From Candidatus Gastranaerophilales bacterium (GTDB lineage Bacteria; Cyanobacteriota; Vampirovibrionia; Gastranaerophilales; Gastranaerophilaceae): a DNA stretch of 64,000 nt. Location of the stretch: contig CALUVG010000011.1 of NCBI GenBank assembly GCA_944324165.1, positions 1-64,000 of the forward strand, written 5' to 3'. The position numbers were made by a program, and so were the translations under genes. Under the pieces are notes generated by a model. The model was not told the origin of the DNA, ran no database searches, and saw only the letters and a program-made list of their open reading frames with translations. Each line of letters opens with the position of its first letter. Position 1 is the first letter of the stretch. Below, one piece after another: positions 8,892 through 15,775 of this stretch.

Positions 8892-9905
8892 ATGATGAAA
8901 ATTTCTGCTCAAGTACAAAGCATATATTATGAACTTGAACCTGTAGCAAAAGAGCTGGAATTAAGTATTAATAAGCACTTGCAAGAAGTCTGCAACAATA
9001 ATCAGTGGTTATATATACATCGCGTAAAATCATTAGAAAGTTTTGCACAAAAGCTTGAAACCGGTCGTTACAGTGGTATTGAAAAAATTGATGATTTATT
9101 TGCCTGTACAATTGTTGTACAAAATATTGAAACAATAGAACAAGCTGCTAAAATTATAAAAGAAAAATTTAATTTTTTATATTCAAGACCTACAAATTTA
9201 ACACATACAAAGATTCGCCCAGAAAATTTCGTGTATGATTCTTTAAGAATGTATTGTCGAGCAAAACAAATAGGTCCATTTAAAGATTATCACAATTTAA
9301 TATTTGAAATTCAGATAAAAACATTCTTGGAGCATGCTTGGGCAATCGCAACACATGATTTTTCATACAAAACAGATACTATATCTTGGGGTAGAGAAAG
9401 AATAGTTTCACAAATGAAAGCTATGTTGGATAATATAGAATTAACAATAAACAATGCAGAAGATTTAGCCGAAACTCAATATATTAATAAGATACACGAA
9501 CATTATAAATTTATAAATGCAATAATCGCATTTTACAAAAAATTTTGGAACGATGAAAAATTACCAGCTGACAAAAGAAGACTTGCATTAAATACACAAG
9601 CTTTATTAGCAAAATTAGATATAAAGTTAGAAGAATTAGAAGAGCTATTGAAAAACGAAAATTTAGAAAAACGTGGTAGTTATACTTTATCGTTATCACC
9701 CTTTCAAATTATTGTACAAACAATTATTAATCAAAAATTTAGCAACTTTGAAACATTTGTTAATTCCAAAGAACAGAAGGGAAACCCTTATTATTTATTA
9801 CTAACAGAAAATATGGACATTCCAAATAATATAAATTTTTCAAATATTTTGTCTATAAAGGGAAATGAAGCAAATATCTTATTAAGAAGAGAGAAAAATG
9901 AATAA
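8892..9905 (+). CDS. RelA/SpoT-fold nucleotidyltransferase (no HD domain)
   Basis: This 337-residue protein contains a RelA/SpoT synthetase fold over roughly residues 40 to 190. HRVKSLESFAQKLE supplies the basic ATP-binding block (R44, K46). KIDDLF holds the metal-ligand aspartate (D68). FEIQIKT holds the catalytic glutamate (E139), and H155 and YK at 159-160 match the terminal motif. The usual Arg after DxxGxR is Thr73, and the YxSxH motif is YDSLR, so substrate preference may differ from housekeeping (p)ppGpp synthetases. There is no HD hydrolase, TGS or ACT domain. A C-terminal helical extension of about 140 residues is unassigned. It sits 5 bp after the DUF262 gene and overlaps the methylase gene by 8 bp, so it is part of one operon. 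Confidence 0.8.
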   Translation: MMKISAQVQSIYYELEPVAKELELSINKHLQEVCNNNQWLYIHRVKSLESFAQKLETGRYSGIEKIDDLFACTIVVQNIETIEQAAKIIKEKFNFLYSRPTNLTHTKIRPENFVYDSLRMYCRAKQIGPFKDYHNLIFEIQIKTFLEHAWAIATHDFSYKTDTISWGRERIVSQMKAMLDNIELTINNAEDLAETQYINKIHEHYKFINAIIAFYKKFWNDEKLPADKRRLALNTQALLAKLDIKLEELEELLKNENLEKRGSYTLSLSPFQIIVQTIINQKFSNFETFVNSKEQKGNPYYLLLTENMDIPNNINFSNILSIKGNEANILLRREKNE

Positions 9906-11463
9906 TAAACAATCAGGATCTTTTTATACGCCATATGAATTGATTAAATATATGATAACTAAAATTAACAAGAATTTTAGTATGTCTATTTTAGAACCCT
10001 CTTTTGGGGATGGACGTTTTATGGATGAACTTCTTCACAATAACTACAAGAATATTACAGGGATTGAATTATTTCCTGAAAAAATTCAAGATTATAAAAA
10101 TAGAAAAAATAATGTAAAATTAATCCATTCTGATTTTATTAAATTTGCATTAAAAAATAACAAGAAATACGATTTAATAATAGGGAATCCACCATATATA
10201 GCAAAAAAACAGTTAAAACAAAGCGAAAGAGACACTAATTCTGAAATTTTACGTTATTTTAATCTATCTGATAATATATTTCAAAATATTTGGGTATCAT
10301 TTGTTTTAGGAAGTTTAAAATTACTAAAACAAAATGGAATTATTTATTTCGTATTACCTTTTGAATTTTTGCAGGTTCAATATGCAGAAAGATTACGAAA
10401 CTATTTAGAAAGTCAGTTTAATTATATTGAAATTACAACTTTTGAAGAAAAGGTTTTTAAAGAAATCGAACAAGATATTTGCTTAGTTTATTTAACAAAT
10501 AAGCCCAAGATTAGGCCATCAATCACATATAAAACATATGATAATATAAACAATATGAAACTAATTTCTAGTAGTAAAATTAGTCGTCACAAACCTTTAA
10601 AAAAGTGGTCAAATTCTATAATAAACGATAAAGAAACATCTTTTTTAAAAGAATTATCTAAAAATTATTTAAAAATATCAGAACTTGGAGAAATATCTCC
10701 AGGTATTGTTACTGGAGCAAATGATTATTTTATTTTAAATAAATCGATAGCCTCTAAGTTATTAAATACTAATTCTTGTTTGCCTATAATATCAAAAGGT
10801 GCATTGATGCCCAATTTACTTATATTTAAAAAAGAAGATTTAAATGAATTAGAAAATACAGATAAGCCAACGCAACTAATTAATTTGTGCAATATAAAGG
10901 AAAATGATTTTTCAAAGGAATTAAAATTATATTTATCAAATGATATCGATAAATACAATATGAAAATTAGAGATAGATATAAATGTCGAATAAGAAATCG
11001 TTGGTTTGATGTTCCTATAATAAATAATGGGGATTTAATGTTTTTTAAAAGATATAACATCTATCCTAAATTAGTACAAAATGGTGCCAATGTTTATACT
11101 ACAGATATAGCTTATAATATAAGATTAAAAGAAATATATGATGCAAAGTCTGTTGCATTTTGCTTTTATAATTCACTAACATTAGCTCTTTGTGAATATA
11201 ATGGAAGATTTTATGGTGGGGGGGTTAATGAACTTGTTCCATCAGAATTTAAATCACTGTATATACCCTATAAAAAAATAAAATCAAAAGATATTGAACA
11301 CGTAGATAAAATGTTTAGATCAGGTATAGATATAGAATCTATTATTAATTATGTTGATAAAATAGTGTTTGAAAATATTGATATGAAACAAATTGATATT
11401 TTAAGAGAAATTAGAAAAAAATATTACAAAAGACGGTTAAAAAATAATAACGAAATTTCGTAA
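9898..11463 (+). CDS. TaqI-like N6-adenine DNA methyltransferase
   Basis: This 521-residue protein has GSFYTPYELIKYM at residues 7 to 19 (motif X), ILEPSFGDGRFM at about 31 to 42 (motif I, an EPSFGDG variant) and IIGNPPYIA near 94 to 102 (motif IV). The C-terminal half looks like an Eco57I/TaqI-type specificity domain (YGGGVNELVPSEFKSLYIP near residue 440). The gene overlaps the RelA-like gene by 8 bp (ATGAATAA), so expression is coupled. No stand-alone restriction endonuclease follows it, and the operon ends here. The likely role is to mark self DNA for the system formed with the DUF262 and RelA-like proteins (inference). Confidence 0.85.
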   Translation: MNNKQSGSFYTPYELIKYMITKINKNFSMSILEPSFGDGRFMDELLHNNYKNITGIELFPEKIQDYKNRKNNVKLIHSDFIKFALKNNKKYDLIIGNPPYIAKKQLKQSERDTNSEILRYFNLSDNIFQNIWVSFVLGSLKLLKQNGIIYFVLPFEFLQVQYAERLRNYLESQFNYIEITTFEEKVFKEIEQDICLVYLTNKPKIRPSITYKTYDNINNMKLISSSKISRHKPLKKWSNSIINDKETSFLKELSKNYLKISELGEISPGIVTGANDYFILNKSIASKLLNTNSCLPIISKGALMPNLLIFKKEDLNELENTDKPTQLINLCNIKENDFSKELKLYLSNDIDKYNMKIRDRYKCRIRNRWFDVPIINNGDLMFFKRYNIYPKLVQNGANVYTTDIAYNIRLKEIYDAKSVAFCFYNSLTLALCEYNGRFYGGGVNELVPSEFKSLYIPYKKIKSKDIEHVDKMFRSGIDIESIINYVDKIVFENIDMKQIDILREIRKKYYKRRLKNNNEIS

Positions 11464-11784
11464 TATTGATCTTTCATATGTAAACATATAAATTATCAAA
11501 TAATATATGAAAAGTCTCAAATTTCTCTATTAAATATGCTTAAAGAGTATATGTATTAGACTTTGTAAAGACTTCCGAGTTGTATGTCAAATTTGCGATA
11601 CTTTATGTCAAAACTCCTGACACACAACAAATATGGTATTGCCTTAGTTTGTTAAAATAAAAGAGGGGCAACAAATACCCGAAATTTTTATTTCATCAAT
11701 ATAAAGATAACACAAAAATTAAAAATGCTTTATGTTTAAAAATATTAAATCGGCGAGATATTTTACAGTTCAAATACTATCCCC
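11464..11784. other. intergenic right end of defence island
   Basis: No gene is seen. The stretch is AT-rich and contains two close copies of TATGTCAAA (11586 and 11606 area) inside a loose inverted repeat GTTGTATGTCA/TGACACACAAC. It could hold remnants of the attachment region beside tRNA-Ala, but no direct repeat of the tRNA 3' end is found in the window. Confidence 0.4.
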
Positions 11785-11821
11785 AAAATAAAAGAGACAC
11801 TAGCAGTGTCTCTTTTATTTT
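11785..11821. terminator. bidirectional intrinsic terminator
   Basis: A perfect 17-bp inverted repeat (AAAATAAAAGAGACACT / AGTGTCTCTTTTATTTT) with loop AGC. It carries T-rich and A-rich flanks on both strands. It terminates the tRNA-Ala transcript and probably also the methylase operon. Confidence 0.9.
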
Positions 11822-11893
11822 GGAGGTTAGGAGATTCGAACTCCTGACCCCCTGCGTGCAAAGCAGGTGCTCTACCAGCTGAGCTAAACCCCC
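11821..11893 (-). tRNA. tRNA-Ala (anticodon TGC)
   Basis: On the minus strand the sequence folds as a standard 73-nt cloverleaf. The acceptor GGGGGTT pairs with AACCTCC (one G-T), the D arm is GCTCAGCTGGTAGAGC, the anticodon stem CCTGC/GCAGG encloses loop TTTGCAC with anticodon TGC, and the T arm contains GTTCGAATC. The discriminator is A, and CCA is not encoded. The 3' end faces the defence island, the usual target side for tRNA-specific integrases. Confidence 0.97.
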
Positions 11894-11997
11894 AGAGTTC
11901 TTGAAATTTTTATGATTAAAAATTTCTTATCTATTTACTTGTCACATTATTTATTCTACATGCTGATTTTTTTTTGTAAAGTCTTTTTTATAAAAAA

Positions 11998-12360
11998 TTA
12001 AAAATTTAATCTATAATCAATCTTTTTCAATATTTCATTTAAGCGGTTTTTGTCTTTCTTATACCACCATCCTATTAATACTTCAAAGGCGGTTGCTGTC
12101 CGGTATTCAACTTGATTTGAGCGACGGGCTATAGGAATTGATAAATTGCGCCCGCGGCGTGCTAATTCTAATTCAGTTTCCGTTAATTCCTGTTCTATGT
12201 AATGAAATAACTCTGACTGAAATCCGGCTTTTACCCTATCTGTCGTAAGCTTATGCAATTGTTTTGCGTTTTCAGTCAATAAAACTGTTTTTTCGCGGAT
12301 ATATAATTCCCATACCGCATCGCCTAAATATGCATAATTACGTAAATGCATTTCTTCCAT
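11998..12360 (-). CDS. mrnC: Mini-ribonuclease III
   Basis: This 120-residue protein is a lone RNase III catalytic domain without the double-stranded-RNA-binding domain, as in the MrnC family of Firmicutes and cyanobacteria. It matures 23S rRNA. The conserved block YLGDAVWELYIRE (residues 10 to 22, catalytic Asp) and the helix TAFEVLIGWWY near residues 90 to 100 (catalytic Glu) are both present. The middle basic region RRGRNLSIPIARRSNQVEYR is also family-typical. The start is at the first Met of MEEMHLRNY; a nearby TATAGT -10 suggests a short or leaderless 5' end. It stands alone between tRNA-Ala and a divergent exported-protein gene. Confidence 0.93.
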   Translation of the reverse strand: MEEMHLRNYAYLGDAVWELYIREKTVLLTENAKQLHKLTTDRVKAGFQSELFHYIEQELTETELELARRGRNLSIPIARRSNQVEYRTATAFEVLIGWWYKKDKNRLNEILKKIDYRLNF

Positions 12361-12435
12361 ATGTTGATTTTACTATAAAAAAATGATTTGTATTTTTTTT
12401 GTTACTGTGGCAAAATGATTTAAGAGGAGAGGTTT

Positions 12436-13083
12436 ATGAAATTAAAAATATTTTTCTTGGCAATATGTTCAATATTTTTAGCACAGATTACATTTGCTTT
12501 TGAGCAAAATTCTTGTCCGGTTGGTAATGCTTTTACTCCCGAAGCTGAAAATGTTATATTTTCGGCTAAAGATATAAAAGAATCTTGCAGCTGTTCTGAT
12601 CTTGTTGAAAGAATGCTGAATGACAGGGCTGCTACTTATAATGTTTTAAATCTTACACCACAGCAAAGAAAATGCAAAAATGAAATTGAAAAATGCAGAT
12701 ATGAAGAACTAGATAAGAAAATAAATATTCTTGAGCAGGAAATGTATGTTTTGAAAAAATTACAATGTAACCCGGAAACTAATGCAACTGCCATTAAAAA
12801 GCAGGAAAAGATAATTAAGGATTTGAAAAAAGACATAGACAAAACAACCCGTAAGTATGATAAAAAATTTAAGGCACTTTTGTCCGGTGAGCAGAAAGCA
12901 AAATATAATCTTATACAAAAAATGAAACGTAAAGATATTAAACGCTGCGAAAAAAATAAGCCTCTTTTTAAGCCTGATCCGCATTTGCAGCCATTTGGCG
13001 TACCTTATCAATATGATGAAGATGTATGTCCAAAACACGGGATTAAACACTTGTTTGGTCGAAAATGTAAGTTGCAGGGATAA
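12436..13083 (+). CDS. exported Spy/CpxP-like helical protein
   Basis: This 215-residue protein starts after a GAGGAGAGG ribosome site. Residues 1 to about 21 form a signal peptide (FFLAICSIFLAQITFA). The mature part has two LTxxQ-like repeats (LTPQQRK near residue 74, LSGEQKA near 149) separated by a long charged helical region. That arrangement is typical of the Spy/CpxP periplasmic chaperone and stress-sensor family. The C-terminal 40 residues are Cys- and His-rich (CPKHGIKHLFGRKC), suggesting metal binding or disulphides. The assignment rests on the LTxxQ pattern alone, and other extracytoplasmic helical proteins can look similar. Confidence 0.6.
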   Translation: MKLKIFFLAICSIFLAQITFAFEQNSCPVGNAFTPEAENVIFSAKDIKESCSCSDLVERMLNDRAATYNVLNLTPQQRKCKNEIEKCRYEELDKKINILEQEMYVLKKLQCNPETNATAIKKQEKIIKDLKKDIDKTTRKYDKKFKALLSGEQKAKYNLIQKMKRKDIKRCEKNKPLFKPDPHLQPFGVPYQYDEDVCPKHGIKHLFGRKCKLQG

Positions 13084-13123
13084 CTTTCGGCAATTTATAT
13101 GATGATTTTTTATATGCAATCAT

Positions 13124-13129
13124 TATAAT
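13124..13129 (+). promoter_or_regulatory. -10 element directly before start codon
   Basis: TATAAT ends 6 bases before ATG at 13136 and no Shine-Dalgarno sequence is present, which suggests a leaderless transcript. Confidence 0.45.
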
Positions 13130-13135
13130 GTAAGT

Positions 13136-13774
13136 ATGCGTAAAATTTTAGTATTAATTCTTATATTATTATTGAATGTACCGCAGTCTTTTGCGCTGTT
13201 TGGAGGTCGTAAACCTGCGGCGGATGAAGGTTCAGGTTATGTTGGAACTTTGCCGGATCTTAGTAAGAGTTTTAATACAACGGAAGAGCATAGTACAAAG
13301 CCTGTTTTTGAAAAAACTGAAAAATTTCACTCCGGTGATGCCCTAAAACCTATTCCTCGTGAAGACCCTTCTTTTGTTAATATTATTTTAAAATCTGACA
13401 AGACATCAGAATATATTAATGATTTGAATGAAATGATCCCTATTCTGGAGAAAATTTTGGATTCAATTGAAGAACATGAATCCGTTCAGCGTTTTGTGGC
13501 AAAAGTATATTTTTTGACAAAAAATGTAGAATATTTAAGGGATAAGTATGCTGAAAAACCGGAAAGTTCATTTATTTCTTTTCAAAGGCTGCAAGAAGTA
13601 AGCAACCATGCTCAGACTGTTTCCAATCTTCGCACTGAGGCGGAAAAATATAAGGCATATCTTGCATATGGCGGAGCCGGATACATTTACAACACTAATA
13701 ATATTGAGCAGCAAATGGAATATTTGAGGATAGAAATAGAAGAAGCTATTGTTGTTTTGAAAGAAGCCAATTAG
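13136..13774 (+). CDS. exported hypothetical protein
   Basis: This 212-residue protein has an N-terminal signal peptide (MRKILVLILILLLNVPQSFA, residues 1 to 20). The low-complexity linker is followed by a mostly helical domain from about residue 75 to the end (EYINDLNEMIPILEKILDSI...). I recognise no family. It may be periplasmic or cell-surface. The -10 box lies right before the ATG, so translation probably starts on a leaderless message. It is 52 bp downstream of the Spy-like gene but has its own promoter. Confidence 0.7.
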   Translation: MRKILVLILILLLNVPQSFALFGGRKPAADEGSGYVGTLPDLSKSFNTTEEHSTKPVFEKTEKFHSGDALKPIPREDPSFVNIILKSDKTSEYINDLNEMIPILEKILDSIEEHESVQRFVAKVYFLTKNVEYLRDKYAEKPESSFISFQRLQEVSNHAQTVSNLRTEAEKYKAYLAYGGAGYIYNTNNIEQQMEYLRIEIEEAIVVLKEAN

Positions 13775-13798
13775 TAATCCGATTTTCACACAAAAATT

Positions 13799-13972
13799 TT
13801 ATTCCTCTTTGTAATCATCACGTTTTCTGGCACTTTTAGTGATAATAAGTTTATCACGCTCTATAGTGTACTCAACCATATCAGTTTTGGGATTGACTTT
13901 TAACAAATCTAAAATAGTGGCATTAAGGCAAAGCGCCCATCCATTGCCGTTTCGCATTAATTTTCTATCCAT
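13799..13972 (-). CDS. AbrB/MazE-like DNA-binding protein, 57 aa
   Basis: The protein MDRKLMRNGNGWALCLNATI... matches the SpoVT/AbrB swapped-hairpin fold: a basic start, the NGNGWALCL strand, then LLKVNPKTDMVEYTIERDKLIITKS. Start ATG at 13972 is preferred because AAAGGA lies 5 bases upstream; an in-frame ATG at 13978 overlaps that site. Such proteins are antitoxins or transition-state regulators. No toxin gene follows. It is divergent from the pseudopilin at 14087 with repeats of TTAAATGT between them, so it probably controls that gene and itself (inference). Confidence 0.75.
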   Translation of the reverse strand: MDRKLMRNGNGWALCLNATILDLLKVNPKTDMVEYTIERDKLIITKSARKRDDYKEE

Positions 13973-13988
13973 ATACATCCTTTGTCAT

Positions 13989-14060
13989 TACATTTAACTT
14001 GACAATATCATATTAAATGTGTAATATAACTTCTAGGATTACATATAACGGTTAAATGTA
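13989..14060. promoter_or_regulatory. candidate operator: inverted TACATTTAAC/GTTAAATGTA plus a third half-site
   Basis: TACATTTAAC at 13989 to 13998 is matched by its complement GTTAAATGTA at 14051 to 14060. A third ATTAAATGTG lies between them near 14012. The elements fill the 114-bp gap between the AbrB-like gene and the divergent pseudopilin. Confidence 0.6.
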
Positions 14061-14086
14061 TGTATAATAAAAAAGGAGATTTTATA

Positions 14087-14785
14087 ATGAATAAAAAAGC
14101 TTTTACTCTGGCAGAAACACTAATTACACTTGCTATAATAGGTGTAGTAGCAGCACTTACAATTCCCGGTATTGTGCAGAAATATGAAGAAAAAGTTACA
14201 GTAGTAAAAGTTAAAAAAGTATATTCACTGCTATCAAATGCTTTACAATTGGCAGAGTTTGAACAAGGGACTTTTAATAATACGGGTTCAGGGTATTCAG
14301 TAATGAAAAACTATTATGATTATATATCTCCATATTTAAAAATAGAAAAATATTGTGGAACAGGTGAAGGCTGCTGACCGGACACAATGATTAAATTTTT
14401 GCATGGTGCTGATTGGGTCAATATAAATACTTATAGTCCATATGAAAAAGCAGTTATGAATGACGGAATGTTGCTGCAATTATATGCAGTAAATATAGAT
14501 AATGAATTTGTAGGTGAGATACGAGTCGATATCAATGGATATAAAAAACCTAATACTTTAGGAAAGGATATTTTTCATTTTAATACTATTGGTAATAAGG
14601 TTATACCACAGGGTAGCACTACTGCAGAAGAATATACTTTTGCTACACATTGTAATTTAAGTTCAGAGAATAGCTATAATGGTGATGGTTGCACAGCCTG
14701 GGTTATTTATAATGAAAATATGGATTACTTACATTGTAACGACTTAAGCTGGGGCGGAAAAAAATCATGCAAACAAAAAGATTAG
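14087..14785 (+). pseudogene. pseudopilin-like protein split by an in-frame TGA
   Basis: Start ATG at 14087 follows AAAAGGAGA. The N-terminus is a 5-residue leader and then the class III signal AFTLAETLITLAIIGVV (Phe+1, Glu+5). After 96 codons (GTGEGC) a TGA at 14375 interrupts the frame, and the same frame resumes directly and runs to 14785. The second half ends in the block CTAWV-NENMDYLHC-DLSW that also closes the intact pseudopilins at 17903 and 59917, so one gene has been split. A single base change (TGG to TGA would restore Trp) explains it. Readthrough, or separate translation from ATG at 14387, cannot be excluded. It overlaps the convergent lipoprotein gene by 4 bp. Confidence 0.75.
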
Positions 14786-15564
14786 TCACTAATGCTCCAT
14801 TTTTCCTGAAGCCTGTTCAGACGTCCTGTAGAGATTAAGCTCTGAAGGACACTATTTATACGCATTTGTAATCTTTGTGAGGCATCCTCTTTCCTAAAAG
14901 CAATAGCGTAATATTCTTTAGAATATCTTTTAGGTAAAAGCTTTAATGAAGGGTCATTAAGGGTATATCTAAATAATAGTGTATCATCAGCGATTAAGGC
15001 ATCAGCAACTCCTGATTTCATTGCCTGATAAGCTGCATCATATGTTTTATAACCAAGGATATTAACATTTGGGATGCTTGATCTTATACTGCGTTCACTT
15101 GTTGATCCATATACAATTATTACTGTTTTATCTTCAAGTTCACGTAAAGAAATAATGTCACTTTTGGCAGGCAGCATCATTGCCTGTCCTGCTATATAAT
15201 ATGGAACGGAAAAATCCAGAATTCTTTGTCGGGGTTCTGTGATAGATATAGTTGCAATAAGCATGTCAACTTCTTTTGTGATGAGTTTTCTTATTCTGTC
15301 TGAGGCTGTAACCGGTACAAATTGAACTTTTTTCTCATCACCCAAAAGCGCAGCTGTAATAATTTTTGCGATATCAATATCGTAACCGGCATATTCTCCG
15401 TTTTTATCTTTGAACCCGAATGGCATAGTATCTGTTCTTACGCCTATGGTGATTTTGTCCTGTTTCATTATACGGCTTAGGTCATCTTCTATTTCTTTTT
15501 TCTTACCGCATCCGCAGAAAATAAAACTTAAACAAATAACCAGTAATAATAGCTTCTTGTACAT
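14782..15564 (-). CDS. solute-binding lipoprotein, amino-acid ABC type (SBP_bac_3)
   Basis: The protein has about 260 residues from the Met preceding YKKLLLLVICLSFIFCGCG, a lipoprotein signal with Cys as the acylation site. A longer frame upstream lacks a signal and is not favoured. The core (KITIGVRTDTMPFGFKD, GYDIDIAKI, LIATISITEPR, PYYIAGQAM) matches family 3 periplasmic binding proteins for polar amino acids. It would be tethered to a membrane and deliver substrate to an ABC permease, but no permease or ATPase gene adjoins it. Its stop overlaps the end of the split pseudopilin (TTAG shared). Confidence 0.88.
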   Translation of the reverse strand: MYKKLLLLVICLSFIFCGCGKKKEIEDDLSRIMKQDKITIGVRTDTMPFGFKDKNGEYAGYDIDIAKIITAALLGDEKKVQFVPVTASDRIRKLITKEVDMLIATISITEPRQRILDFSVPYYIAGQAMMLPAKSDIISLRELEDKTVIIVYGSTSERSIRSSIPNVNILGYKTYDAAYQAMKSGVADALIADDTLLFRYTLNDPSLKLLPKRYSKEYYAIAFRKEDASQRLQMRINSVLQSLISTGRLNRLQEKWSISD

Positions 15565-15775
15565 ACCAATTCTCTCTTGCTTTATCAAATAATAATCTAA
15601 ATCTGTTAAAAAATCAATTGTTATAAATAATGCAGTGTTCAAATAGCCTTATTGAATAACCTTTTACGGTAATGTTTCTGACAACAAATAAAGTACATAA
15701 TCTGGTATAAGTTTGTTTTTTAAATAAATTTTTTGGGGTTTTTAGTAAAAAGCCCGCAAACACAAGGAGGTAAAA

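Noticed and set aside
1-11463. Prophage
   Set aside because: No capsid, terminase, tail, lysis or integrase genes are seen; the content is defence-type.
14375-14377. TGA recoded as Trp or selenocysteine
   Set aside because: TGA ends other intact genes here (permease at 23007, LysR at 46774), and no SECIS-like stem was noticed right after the codon; recoding is not needed to explain the split.
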